A stretch of DNA of 64,000 nucleotides from an uncultured Trueperaceae bacterium (GTDB taxonomy: Bacteria; Deinococcota; Deinococci; Deinococcales; Trueperaceae), in contig CALMXZ010000012.1 in the NCBI GenBank assembly GCA_937873495.1, forward strand, positions 62,001 to 126,000, given 5' to 3'. Below, piece after piece: positions 50,980 to 59,428 of this stretch. Numbering within the stretch: the stretch's first letter is position 1; the number at the start of each line of letters is the position of its first letter. A program made the translations under genes and the position numbers. The notes beneath the pieces were generated by a model. It was not told the DNA's origin, ran no database searches, and saw only the letters and a program-made list of their open reading frames with translations.

Positions 50980-52037
50980 GAGCGCAACGTTCGCGCGGCG
51001 AGGAGCCCGGCCCCGGTGGCCGCGAGGGTGGGGGTCAGCCACGCGGCGACCAGCGGGCCGACGGCGCCGGCCTGGAAGAGGTTGCCTGCGAGGATCCAGG
51101 TCGCCCAGAACCCGACGAGCAGGACGATCGTCCAGGCGAACCCGGCGGCCCGGCCGCGGACGCGCAGCGCCAGCGCGGCGGCGAAGGCGGCGAAGATGGC
51201 CGAGCTGAGGGCGTCGGCCAGGCGCCGATTCAGGTCGTAGGTGAGCTCGCGCGTGTCGCCCCCAGCGCGCCGCACGGACCGCAGGGTGCGCCACACCTGG
51301 TCGAGGCTCAGGTTGGCCGAGCGCACGAGCGTCTCGCCCGGGCTCGACTCGAGCGCGAAGGGCAGGCTCACGTCGCCGGTACGCACGGGGGCGGACCCGG
51401 GGCGCGTCACCTGGGCGTCCGTCAACCGCCACGTCCGCGCGCCGGCGTCCCACTGACCGCTCCTGGCGCTGTACAGGGTGCCGTCCGCCTGCTGCACGAC
51501 CACGCCCTCGAGGTTGGCGAGTGTGTGGTCGCCCGCGATGGAGCGAACGCGCGCGGCGTAGTAGACGGCGTCGTCGATCCGGTAGGCGGAGTCGATCTGC
51601 ACCTCGGCCGGTGGCCGCGCGTAGACGAACGCATCGATCCGGCGCTGGTACGCGGCCTCGCCGCGCGGTTCGAGGAAGCCGTTGTTGGCGAACGACAGCG
51701 CCCCGACCGCTGCCCCGAAGAGGACGAGGGGCCAGAAGAGGCTCATGGGCGGCACGCCCATCGCGTAGGCGGCCTTGAGCTCGCTGTCCTTGGCCAGCCT
51801 GCCCCCCGTGATGAGCACCGCGAAGACGACGCCGACGGGCAGGGCCAGGTGCAAGAACCACGGGGTGCGGTAGAGCAGGAGCGTGCCGATGTCGGCCGCG
51901 GAGGCGCCCTGTTCGACGAGGAAACGCGCCAGGACGCTCAGGAAGTCTATGGAGAGGAGCAGGCAGATGGCCGCTACGCCGAGCGGGTAGAGACCGGCCG
52001 TCTCTCGCAGGAGCGCTCTCTGCAGGCGTCTCGGCAC
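50976..52037 (-). CDS. LptF/LptG family LPS export permease, first gene of the lpt cluster
   Basis: A 353-residue YjgP/YjgQ-type permease. Membrane helices lie at ~15-35, 50-75 and 85-105 and three near the C-terminus, with a jellyroll between. LPVGVVFAVLITGGRLAKDSELKA is the coupling region. I set the start at GTG 52037, because a perfect TATACT lies 6 nt upstream; the open frame continues back to an ATG at 52061, which would place the promoter inside the gene. The codons before 52037 carry no family conservation that I can see. Confidence 0.88.
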   Translation of the reverse strand: MPRRLQRALLRETAGLYPLGVAAICLLLSIDFLSVLARFLVEQGASAADIGTLLLYRTPWFLHLALPVGVVFAVLITGGRLAKDSELKAAYAMGVPPMSLFWPLVLFGAAVGALSFANNGFLEPRGEAAYQRRIDAFVYARPPAEVQIDSAYRIDDAVYYAARVRSIAGDHTLANLEGVVVQQADGTLYSARSGQWDAGARTWRLTDAQVTRPGSAPVRTGDVSLPFALESSPGETLVRSANLSLDQVWRTLRSVRRAGGDTRELTYDLNRRLADALSSAIFAAFAAALALRVRGRAAGFAWTIVLLVGFWATWILAGNLFQAGAVGPLVAAWLTPTLAATGAGLLAARTLRS

Positions 52038-52043
52038 CCGCCG

Positions 52044-52049
52044 AGTATA
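52044..52049 (-). promoter_or_regulatory. -10 box TATACT for the lpt cluster
   Basis: TATACT on the minus strand ends 6 nt before the GTG at 52037. It would drive both permeases, lptD and the lipoprotein as one leaderless transcript. Confidence 0.55.
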
Positions 52050-52147
52050 CCGAGGCAACATGTGATACCGAGATGCGCGTGCTGAGCGGGCGATTCCTCG
52101 CCACCGGGCATGAGAGGGGCTTTACTGAACGCGCCGCACGCCCGCGA

Positions 52148-52153
52148 TAGGAT
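52148..52153 (+). promoter_or_regulatory. -10 box TAGGAT for the DUF4388-trmB operon
   Basis: TAGGAT ends 7 nt before the GTG at 52161. It overlaps an in-frame ATG at 52152, which argues that GTG 52161 is the real start. Divergent to the lpt promoter about 100 nt away. Confidence 0.5.
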
Positions 52154-52160
52154 GGCGGCC

Positions 52161-52988
52161 GTGACTGGTACGCTCGGCCTCTTCTCGCTCGTGGACCTGT
52201 TCCAGCTCCTGGCGGCGGCGAAGCGCACGGGGCGGCTCACGGTGGACCACCCCTCCGGGCTCGCGCGCGTGTACTTCGACCGCGGCAAGGTGGTCCATGC
52301 CGAGTTCTGCGAGCTGAAGGGCGAGCGGGCCGTCTACGCCCTGTTCGCCGACGAGCGCGGCACGTTCGAGTTCCGCATCGGCCTCACCGCCCCCAGCGAC
52401 TCCATCACAGTCGGCACGGAGAACCTGATCCTCGAGGCCGTGAGGCTGCTCGACGAGGAGCGGCGCTCGACGGGCCGCGAGGAGATGCCCGCCCTCTCGC
52501 GCGACGCCGTGCCGGCCCTGCCTGTCGTCGGGCCTTTCGGGCCGCGCGCGGTAACGCTCACGGCGGAGGAGCAGCGCGTGCTGGCCCACGTCGATGGCCA
52601 CAGGACCGTCACGCGCATAGCGGTCGACCTCGGCATGGAGCCAGAGGAGGCCCTCGTGATCTGCGACAGGCTCGTCCGTACGGGCGTCCTCAAGCTGCAG
52701 AACCGGCGCGCGCGCACGGCGCGGCTCGTGACAAGGCTCGCAGGGCGCCGCCAGGCGCCAGGCAGCGTCGGCCTGGACCCGACCATCGTCGAGGCCTGGG
52801 AGAAGGTCCTCGGCCACACGGTGACCAAGGTCGTGTGCCGGCGGAACGACGGCAGTGTCCAGCTCTTCTCCGCCTTCGCGGTCAAGGGCGCCGGCCCCTA
52901 CCTCGAGATCGGCCGCGATACCCTCGTGCGGGCCGACCTGCGCGTCAACGAGGCGCTGCTCGTGAGGCCATACGTAGAGGAAGCGTGA
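52161..52988 (+). CDS. DUF4388 protein with winged-helix-like middle and unknown C-terminal domain
   Basis: A 275-residue protein. Residues ~1-95 are DUF4388 (TGTLGLFSLVDLFQLLAAAK, then TGRLTVDHPSGLARVYFDRG), a domain common in gliding and signalling proteins and often fused to receiver or roadblock partners. Residues ~125-180 (LTAEEQRVLAHVDGHRTVTR) look like a winged helix also seen after DUF4388. The last ~85 residues (ending GPYLEIGRDTLVRADLRVNE) are unassigned. The GTG start is set by the family N-terminus and the -10 box 7 nt upstream. Overlaps trmB by one base. Confidence 0.8.
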   Translation: MTGTLGLFSLVDLFQLLAAAKRTGRLTVDHPSGLARVYFDRGKVVHAEFCELKGERAVYALFADERGTFEFRIGLTAPSDSITVGTENLILEAVRLLDEERRSTGREEMPALSRDAVPALPVVGPFGPRAVTLTAEEQRVLAHVDGHRTVTRIAVDLGMEPEEALVICDRLVRTGVLKLQNRRARTARLVTRLAGRRQAPGSVGLDPTIVEAWEKVLGHTVTKVVCRRNDGSVQLFSAFAVKGAGPYLEIGRDTLVRADLRVNEALLVRPYVEEA

Positions 52989-54028
52989 TGAGCACCGCGA
53001 CGACGCACGAGCAGGATCGGCAGGGGTCGGGCGACCGGCCCAACGTGCTCCTGCGCTGGCGCGCGCTGAGCTTCCCGGCCGACTGGGACGATGTGTTCCG
53101 CGTGCCTCACGCGGCGCCGTCCGGGGCAGGCGGCGGTCTGAGCGTCGAGATCGGCTTCGGCGACGGCCGCTTCACGGTGGCGCGCGCCATTGCCGAGCCG
53201 CACATGCGGTTCGTCGGCCTCGAGGTCTCGTCTGGCAGCCTGCAACGCGCCCTCAAGCGCGTCCAGCGCTCCGGCGCGCGGAACGTGCGTCTCGCCAAGG
53301 CCGGCGCGCACATCGCCCTCCAACAGCTCTTCGCGCCGGCCTCGCTCGACGCGATCGTCGTCAACTTCCCGTGCCCGTGGCCGAAGGAGAGGCACGCCAA
53401 GCACCGGCTGCTCAGCCGCCGCTTCCTGAGCCTGGCCGGCTCGCGCCTGAAGCCCCTCGGCGAGGTGCGGCTCGCCACCGACCACCCCGAGTACCTCGGC
53501 TACGCTCTCGAGGAGGCCGCCGCCACCGGGCTGTACGACGTGCTGCGCCCCGAGGCCCCCGCGGGGGTCTTCGAGACGAAGTACGCGCTCAAATGGCGCG
53601 AACAGGGCAAGCCCCTGCACTACGTCGTGTTCAGGCGCAACGCGTCTGAAGCGCCGGAACACCAGCACTTAGAGAGGCCGGACCCTATGCCACACGCGCT
53701 CCTCCGGGGCGAGCTCCCGCTCGACCCCCCGTTCACGAAGGTCGTGCTCCCTTACGCCGAGGGGCACGTCATCCTGCACGAGGCGCTGCGGTCGCTCGGC
53801 GGCGAGGACGGCCGCGGACGCGTCATCGTCCGCGCCACCGTCGAGGAGGAGGCCTTGCGGCAACAGCTCATGGTCGTCGCCCAGGAGCGCGGCGCGGGCG
53901 AGGTCATCGTGCGCCTCGAGACGTTCGGCGACCCCCTCGTCACGCCGACGGCCAGGGGCTGCGTCCACGCCGTCACCGAATGGCTCCTCGCCTCGAGCGG
54001 CCTGAGCGTCAAGGCGAGGAACTACTGA
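52988..54028 (+). CDS. trmB: tRNA (guanine-N7-)-methyltransferase with C-terminal extension
   Basis: TrmB methylates G46 in the tRNA variable loop. The 346 residues exceed the usual ~210-240: a C-terminal extension of ~120 residues (from ~225) follows the catalytic domain, as in TrmB of Aquifex and other thermophiles. Motif I is SVEIGFGDGRFTV, then GLEVSSGSLQRAL. The family motif FPDPWPKxRH reads FPCPWPKERHAKHRL here, so the conserved Asp is Cys. FETKYALKWREQGKPLHYVVF is the C-terminal catalytic-domain signature. The ATG shares one base with the DUF4388 stop. Confidence 0.9.
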   Translation: MSTATTHEQDRQGSGDRPNVLLRWRALSFPADWDDVFRVPHAAPSGAGGGLSVEIGFGDGRFTVARAIAEPHMRFVGLEVSSGSLQRALKRVQRSGARNVRLAKAGAHIALQQLFAPASLDAIVVNFPCPWPKERHAKHRLLSRRFLSLAGSRLKPLGEVRLATDHPEYLGYALEEAAATGLYDVLRPEAPAGVFETKYALKWREQGKPLHYVVFRRNASEAPEHQHLERPDPMPHALLRGELPLDPPFTKVVLPYAEGHVILHEALRSLGGEDGRGRVIVRATVEEEALRQQLMVVAQERGAGEVIVRLETFGDPLVTPTARGCVHAVTEWLLASSGLSVKARNY

Positions 54029-54029
54029 G

Positions 54030-54578
54030 ATGACGGGCCGGGAAGCGCTCATGGCAGTGGAGCGCTGGCGGGCGGAGAAGGACTCCTTCCTGCGCGACCA
54101 CCCCCGCTCGCCGTTACGCGCCGCGGCCGGTTTCGCCGGCCTCGCCTACTACCCGTACGACCCCGCTGCCCGCGTGGCCGCGAACCTGGAACGGGCGCCG
54201 GCGCCTGAGCCGGTCAGGCTGGCGACGAGCAGCGGCGACGAACGCGCTTACCTGACGTTCGGTGTCGCGCGTTTCGCCCTGGCGGACGACGAGGCCGCGC
54301 TGACGCTGTTCGCCCCCGTCGACGAGCCGGACGGCCCGCGGCTCTTCCTGCCCTTCGCCGACGCCACCTCCGGCAACGAGACGTACGGCGCCGGGCGCTA
54401 CCTCGACCTGTCTTTCGACGCCGGTGCGCCGCGCGAGATCGTGCTCGACTTCAACTACGCCTACCACCCGTACTGCGCTTACGCGGAGGGCTACTCGTGC
54501 GCCCTGCCGCCGGTCGGGAACCGGTTGAGCGCGGCCGTCCGCGCCGGTGAACGCCTCGGGGCGAGGAGCGCGACGTGA
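54030..54578 (+). CDS. DUF1684 protein
   Basis: A 182-residue DUF1684 protein. Signature parts are VERWRAEKDSFLRDHPRSPL at the N-terminus, GLAYYPYDP, TYGAGRYLDL, and LDFNYAYHPYCAYAEGYSCA followed by LPPVGNRL. The family is widespread and uncharacterised; conserved Tyr, Asp and Cys suggest a ligand or metal site. It starts 1 nt after trmB and overlaps the next gene by 4 nt, so it is in the same operon. Confidence 0.9.
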   Translation: MTGREALMAVERWRAEKDSFLRDHPRSPLRAAAGFAGLAYYPYDPAARVAANLERAPAPEPVRLATSSGDERAYLTFGVARFALADDEAALTLFAPVDEPDGPRLFLPFADATSGNETYGAGRYLDLSFDAGAPREIVLDFNYAYHPYCAYAEGYSCALPPVGNRLSAAVRAGERLGARSAT

Positions 54579-55387
54579 GACGGGAGCAGCACCGCGCGCC
54601 CGGCGTCCTCACGGCCCCGGGGTTCGGGGCGCTGCACGGCTTCACCACGCGGGCCGGCGGCCACGCCATCGGCGAGAGCGTCGGCCACTACGCGCGGCTG
54701 AACCTGGGCCTCAGCTCCGGCGACGAGCGCGCGGTCGTCGAGGGCAACCGCGACGCCCTCCTCGGGCGCCTGGGTTTCGCGCGCAGCGAGGTCTGCTGCT
54801 TCGACCAGGTCCATGGCGACCGGGTCAGCGCCGGCGACCCGGGCTGGTTCGTCGAGGAGGCCGATGCCGCCGTCACCGCGCGCGACGACGTCCTGCTCGT
54901 CGTGAGCAGCGCGGACTGCGTGCCGCTCCTCTTCCACGACCCCGTCGGGGAGGTGGTGGGCGCTGCTCACTGCGGTTGGAAGGGCACCGCGGCCAAGTTG
55001 GCGGCCAAGGTCGTGTCGACCATGGCCGAGCGCCACGGCTCCGACCCGGCCGATGTGCGCGTCGTCATGGGCCCCTGCATCCGTGGCGGCTGCTACCAGG
55101 TCGGGGAAGACGTCACGTCCCGCTTCGCCGCCGCCGGCTTCCCCGCCACGGTGTGGCGTCCGGACCCGAGCGCACCCGGGCGCTTCCTCCTTGACCTGCC
55201 CGCCGCCAACGGCTTCGCGCTGACGGAGGCCGGCGTGCGGCCGGCGAACCTCCTCGACCTCGGCCGCTGCACGCACTGCGAGCCGGACGAGTTCTACAGC
55301 CACCGGCGCGATCGCGGCCTCACGGGGAGGCACTGGGCTTACGTATCGCTCCGCGGAGCCGGCGCGGCGCGAAGGGCGCCGGGTTAG
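54575..55387 (+). CDS. pgeF: laccase-domain peptidoglycan/purine editing protein (PgeF/YfiH family)
   Basis: A 270-residue multicopper polyphenol oxidase (YfiH) family protein. Members are zinc enzymes reported as purine nucleoside phosphorylase/adenosine deaminase or as editors of peptidoglycan precursors. GFTTRAGG, the His of FDQVHGDRV, SSADCVPLLFHDP and AAHCGWKGTAAKL are family hallmarks, and a late CTHCEPDEFYSHRRD holds the conserved Cys and Ser/His. The GTG start overlaps the DUF1684 stop. Confidence 0.92.
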   Translation: MRREQHRAPGVLTAPGFGALHGFTTRAGGHAIGESVGHYARLNLGLSSGDERAVVEGNRDALLGRLGFARSEVCCFDQVHGDRVSAGDPGWFVEEADAAVTARDDVLLVVSSADCVPLLFHDPVGEVVGAAHCGWKGTAAKLAAKVVSTMAERHGSDPADVRVVMGPCIRGGCYQVGEDVTSRFAAAGFPATVWRPDPSAPGRFLLDLPAANGFALTEAGVRPANLLDLGRCTHCEPDEFYSHRRDRGLTGRHWAYVSLRGAGAARRAPG

Positions 55388-55388
55388 C

Positions 55389-56027
55389 GTGGCGCGCATG
55401 CCCCAGCCGTCCGTGGATCCCGCTCACGCCCCTCGGGTCGTCTCGGGCGCGGACCTGGTCGCGCGCCTGGCGCTTGGCGCGCCGCGGCGCATGGAGATCG
55501 CCGGCTTCAAGCGCGCCGCCGTGCTCGTGCCGGTCTTGGAGGGGAGGGGCGGCCTCGAGCTGCTCCTCACGGTGCGAGCCGGTCACCTACGGACCCACGC
55601 CGGCCAGATCGCGTTCCCCGGCGGTCGTCTGGAGGAGGGCGAGGACGACCTGGCCGCGGCGCTACGCGAGACGCGTGAAGAGATCGGCCTAGTCGTGCTC
55701 CCGGAGCAGGTGGTCGGTCGGCTCTCCGACCACCCGTCGCCAGCCGGTTACGTCGCCACGCCCCTCGTGGCGCTCGTCCCGTGGCCGGAGCGCATCGCCG
55801 CCGACCCGTCCGAGGTGGCAGAGACGTTCACCGTGCCCGTCGCCGACCTGCTCGCCATCGCCCCGACGCACCGCGTGGGCGAGCTGCGCAGCTACCGGCG
55901 CCGGATCTACACCTACCGCTGGGGCGAGCGCGACATCTGGGGGTTCACCGGCAACGTCGTGCACGACCTGCTGCTGGTCCTCGGCGGGGCGAAGGACGCG
56001 GGGCGAGGCGACCCCTTCGAACCGTGA
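55389..56027 (+). CDS. Nudix hydrolase, CoA-pyrophosphatase type
   Basis: A 212-residue Nudix protein. The Nudix box reads GGRLEEGEDDLAAALRETREE followed by IG (in part here), with all catalytic Glu residues. The upstream LLTVRAGHLRTHAGQIAFPGG is the extra signature of NudL/YeaB-type CoA diphosphatases. GTG 55389 starts 1 nt after the previous stop; an in-frame ATG at 55398 is equally possible. The stop overlaps the next gene (GTGA). Confidence 0.9.
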   Translation: MARMPQPSVDPAHAPRVVSGADLVARLALGAPRRMEIAGFKRAAVLVPVLEGRGGLELLLTVRAGHLRTHAGQIAFPGGRLEEGEDDLAAALRETREEIGLVVLPEQVVGRLSDHPSPAGYVATPLVALVPWPERIAADPSEVAETFTVPVADLLAIAPTHRVGELRSYRRRIYTYRWGERDIWGFTGNVVHDLLLVLGGAKDAGRGDPFEP

Positions 56028-57634
56028 AGACGCGTGAGATCCGGGTCGTCAGGGGCGAGGAACGCTACTCCTTCTCCACCGGCGTGCTCGTGGAGGCCCT
56101 CCAAAGCGCCGGCGTGCCGACCGAGGAGGCCATCGTGCTCGCCCTCGACGTCGAGGCGCAACTGCGCGACAGCCCGTCGCGCCGCGTCGAGCTCGGCCAG
56201 CTCATGCGCCTCTTGGCCGAAGGTGTCAGGCGCCGCGTCTCCGGCGTCGCCGCCGCGCGCTTCCTACGCCAGACCCCGCCGTTCGTGCCCATCGTCGTGG
56301 TCGCTGACGCCGCCGCGGCCGTCCCGGGCGCCAGGCCTCTCGGCGAGCGTTTCTCCCGGCGCCGCTTGACGTCGGCCATCGAGAAGGTAGGGCTGGGTTT
56401 CAAGGAGGCCAACTTCGTCGCCTCGCAGGTTGAGCAGGGCATCAGGAGCGACGGGTTGGAGCAGCTGGAGAGCGACGACCTGACGCGGCGCGTGGCCGTC
56501 GTCATCGAGGGGCGCTACGGGCGCGACCTGCGGCTGCGCTACGAGGCGGCCACCTCGAGCAGCTTCGAAGTGCGCGTGATGGGCCCCGCCGGCACGTCGC
56601 TGCCCTTCTCGCGCGGCATCCTCGCGCAGTCGCTCACGGCCGTCGGACTGAGCCCGGACATGTCCCACAACCTGGCCAAGCGGGTGGAGGTCGCCCTCTA
56701 CGCCCTTCACCAGCGCGTGGTGCGCCGGGAGCAGGTGCGCGCCGAGGTGATCAAGCTCCTCGCCATGGAGGCCGGCGACGAATACGCGCGTCGCTACGCC
56801 GTCATGCGCGAGGCGCGCAACCGCGAGCGACCCATCCTAGTGCTGTTCGGGGGGGCGCCCGGCGTCGGTAAGTCGGCGATCGCTTCCGAGGTCGGGTACC
56901 GGCTCGGGATCCCGCGCATCGTCTCCACCGACTCCGTCAGGCAGGCCCTGCGCTCGCTCATCGGGCCGGAGCTCAGCCCCATCCTGCACTCGAGCACCTA
57001 CGACGCCTGGCGCTCCGAGCTGCTCCCCAGCGAGCTCGAGACGGCGCAGCCCGAGCGCATGCGCGTCCTGCGGGGCTTCCTGGCCCAGGTGCACCAACTG
57101 AACCCCGCCAACACCGCCATCCTCGAGCGCAACGTCTACGAGTCGACGTCCATCGTCATGGAGGGCGTGCAGCTCGTGCCCGGCATCGCGCCGGCGCGCG
57201 AGTTCCGCGACGCGACGCTCATCCAGCTCGTTCTCTCCGTCGCCGACGAGGACGACCACCTCAGGCACTTCACGGCCCGCGAAGGCCAGACCGGGTCGCG
57301 GCGCGCCAAGCAGTCGTACCTCGATCACTTCGTCGAGATCCGCGTCATCCAGGACTACATCACGCAGCAGGCCGAGCTGCGCGGTATCCCGGTCGTCGAG
57401 GCGGCCGACTTCGACGTGGCGGTCGACCGCTGCATCGACTACGTGCTCGACGTCATGCTGATGGAGCAGGTCGGCGGCGCGGCCGCCGGTGGGCCGGGCG
57501 CGAGCGCGGCGGCCGCCGGCGAGCTTGGCGCGGGCCAGGCCGCCGCGGACGCGCCGAGCGCGGGCGGGGCCGCCACCGGCGAGCCAGCGGCTAGCGCGCC
57601 AGGCGCGCTAGCCGGCGATGGTTCACCCTCTTGA
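56024..57634 (+). CDS. 2-phosphoglycerate-kinase-like protein with two ATP-cone domains
   Basis: A 536-residue protein. Residues ~1-95 and ~175-260 look like two ATP-cone domains (IRVVRGEERYSFSTGVLVEA, and VRVMGPAGTSLPFSRGILAQ), nucleotide-sensing modules best known from NrdR and ribonucleotide reductase. A P-loop kinase follows with LFGGAPGVGKSAIASEVGYR (~272-291), STDSVRQALRSLIGPE and YDAWRSELL, matching the 2-phosphoglycerate kinase family known from methanogens making cyclic 2,3-diphosphoglycerate. The last ~50 residues are an Ala/Gly/Pro-rich tail. The GTG start is coupled to the Nudix gene. The substrate here is unproven. Confidence 0.8.
   Translation: MKTREIRVVRGEERYSFSTGVLVEALQSAGVPTEEAIVLALDVEAQLRDSPSRRVELGQLMRLLAEGVRRRVSGVAAARFLRQTPPFVPIVVVADAAAAVPGARPLGERFSRRRLTSAIEKVGLGFKEANFVASQVEQGIRSDGLEQLESDDLTRRVAVVIEGRYGRDLRLRYEAATSSSFEVRVMGPAGTSLPFSRGILAQSLTAVGLSPDMSHNLAKRVEVALYALHQRVVRREQVRAEVIKLLAMEAGDEYARRYAVMREARNRERPILVLFGGAPGVGKSAIASEVGYRLGIPRIVSTDSVRQALRSLIGPELSPILHSSTYDAWRSELLPSELETAQPERMRVLRGFLAQVHQLNPANTAILERNVYESTSIVMEGVQLVPGIAPAREFRDATLIQLVLSVADEDDHLRHFTAREGQTGSRRAKQSYLDHFVEIRVIQDYITQQAELRGIPVVEAADFDVAVDRCIDYVLDVMLMEQVGGAAAGGPGASAAAAGELGAGQAAADAPSAGGAATGEPAASAPGALAGDGSPS
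57590..57612. repeat. 23-nt perfect inverted repeat in the 3' end of the kinase gene
   Basis: GCTAGCGCGCC and GGCGCGCTAGC flank a single A, within the Ala/Gly-rich tail coding region and 22 nt before the stop. It may form a strong hairpin, possibly a terminator-like or processing element, but no T-run follows. Confidence 0.6.
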
Positions 57635-57692
57635 GCATGAATAATGATATCGCTGTGACCGGGGCGCGCCCCTAGACTGCCCCAGGAGGCCC

Positions 57693-58655
57693 ATGTCGTC
57701 GACACCCGCCATCGCCAGCGACCGTCTCACCAAGGCATACGGCAAGAAGCAGGTGGTCAACGACCTGACCTTCCGCGTGAACGCCGGCGAGGTGTACGCG
57801 CTGGTGGGGCCGAACGGCGCCGGCAAGACGACGGTCATCAGGCTAGTCACCGGCCTCGCGTTCCCCACCTCCGGCTCCGTGAGCATCCTGGGTGAGGACC
57901 CGCACAAGCGCCCGGCCGTTAGACGACGGCTCGGCGCGGTCGTCGAGGCGCCGGCCGCCTTCTACCCGTACCTGACGGGCCGCGCCAACCTCCGGCTCCA
58001 CGCCGCCCTGGCCGGGGGCGTGAAGGACGCGCGCATCGAAGAGGTGCTCGCCCTCATGGAGCTGAAGCACGCCGCCGACCGCAAGGTCGGGGTCTACAGC
58101 CTCGGCATGCGCCAACGCCTCGGGGTCGCCGCGGCGGTGCTCACCCACCCCGAGGTCCTGATCCTCGACGAACCCGCCAGCGGCATGGACCCGCTGAGCC
58201 TCCACCTGGTCCACGGTGTGCTGCGCAAGGCGGCCGAGGAGGGCACGGCCGTGCTCCTCTCCACCCACCACCTCGACGAGGTGGTCGCGTACTGCACCCG
58301 CGTGGCGATCCTCGAGGAGGGCGCCCTCATCGACGAGGTGAACCTCTACGATCGCCGCGACCGCTACCGGTTGCGGCCAACGTCGGTGGCGGACGCCGTG
58401 CGCCTGCTCGAGGGCCGGCCGTTCGTGCGACACGTGTCGGCGCGCGGGTCGGAGATCGTCTTCATCCCGCGGGCGGCCTCTGATCTGGCAGAGGTAACGC
58501 GACACCTGGGGGAGGGGGGCGTCGGCGTGCTGGAGATGCAGCGCGACGTCTTCGACCTCAGGGGCTACTACCGCGAGCGCGTCCACAGCGAGCGTGTCAG
58601 GCGCACCGGCACAGGCACCAACGGCGGGTTGCCGCGCTTCCCTGGGGAGGCCTGA
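57693..58655 (+). CDS. ABC transporter ATP-binding protein (ABC-2 exporter)
   Basis: A 320-residue ATPase of the daunorubicin/bacitracin-export type. Walker A GPNGAGKTT (~37-45), signature YSLGMRQRL, Walker B VLILDEPASGMDP and H-loop STHHLDE are intact. A ~90-residue C-terminal extension follows. The ATG at 57693 is preceded by AGGAGG, and TAGACT at 57673-57678 is a possible -10. Its stop shares one base with the permease start. It pairs with that permease as an exporter of unknown substrate. Confidence 0.92.
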   Translation: MSSTPAIASDRLTKAYGKKQVVNDLTFRVNAGEVYALVGPNGAGKTTVIRLVTGLAFPTSGSVSILGEDPHKRPAVRRRLGAVVEAPAAFYPYLTGRANLRLHAALAGGVKDARIEEVLALMELKHAADRKVGVYSLGMRQRLGVAAAVLTHPEVLILDEPASGMDPLSLHLVHGVLRKAAEEGTAVLLSTHHLDEVVAYCTRVAILEEGALIDEVNLYDRRDRYRLRPTSVADAVRLLEGRPFVRHVSARGSEIVFIPRAASDLAEVTRHLGEGGVGVLEMQRDVFDLRGYYRERVHSERVRRTGTGTNGGLPRFPGEA

Positions 58656-59428
58656 TGGGCGTCCTGCTGCGCATGGAGTTCGCCAAGCTCTGGCGGTTGA
58701 GCAGCGTGCGCTTCGGCCTGCTCGTGCTCGTGGTCTTCCCGCTCCTGTGGGCCTACGCCCCCGGCATCTTCGACGTGTACGGCTTCTTCATCGTGTCCGC
58801 CTACCAGGTGCCCGCGCTCGGGCTGCTCTCTTCCATGCAGTTCCTCCTGCCGCTCCTCACGGCCATCACGGCGGCCGAACTCCTCGGCGTCGAGATCACC
58901 AACGGCACGTTGCCGACCGTCCTGCTCAGGCCCGTAACGCGCCCCAACTGGCTGGCGGCCAAGCTCGTGGCCGCCGCGGTCTACCCGTTCATCATGTTGG
59001 CGGTCTTCCTGGCCGCGTCCCTCGTCGCGGGCGCCCAGTTCGGCTTCGGCCAGTTCATCGGGGGCACCGGGCTCGGCGACGCCGGCCTGCTCGGCACCGG
59101 CGTCCTCGGAGCCGGCGCCGCCCTCGGCGAGCTCGTGCGAGGCTACTTCCTCGCCGCCGTCGCGCTCGTGCCCATCGCCATGCTCGCCGTGTTCCTCACC
59201 GTCGCCTTCATGAACGCGGCCGGCGGCGCGCTCGCCACCCTCTCGGCGCTCATCGTCATGCAGCTCTTCATCGTCTTCCCTGGGCTCGAGCCGTTCCTGC
59301 TCACCACCCAGCTGCAGGCGTACTCCGCGCCGACCGCCGACCTCACGTGGGCCATCGCGCTCATCGCCCTGTACTCCGCGCTCTTCGCGGCGGCGGCCGT
59401 CGTACTGTTCGAGCGGAAGGACTTCTAG
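58655..59428 (+). CDS. ABC-2 type permease
   Basis: A 257-residue membrane protein with six predicted helices, beginning MGVLLRMEFAKLWRLSSVRF, the usual amphipathic ABC-2 start. GVEITNGTLPTVLLRPVTRPNWLAAK after the second helix is the typical coupling segment (ELxxGTlxxllxrPvsR). It forms the exporter with the ATPase just upstream. The TAG stop shares one base with the GTG of the SPOR gene. Confidence 0.9.
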   Translation: MGVLLRMEFAKLWRLSSVRFGLLVLVVFPLLWAYAPGIFDVYGFFIVSAYQVPALGLLSSMQFLLPLLTAITAAELLGVEITNGTLPTVLLRPVTRPNWLAAKLVAAAVYPFIMLAVFLAASLVAGAQFGFGQFIGGTGLGDAGLLGTGVLGAGAALGELVRGYFLAAVALVPIAMLAVFLTVAFMNAAGGALATLSALIVMQLFIVFPGLEPFLLTTQLQAYSAPTADLTWAIALIALYSALFAAAAVVLFERKDF

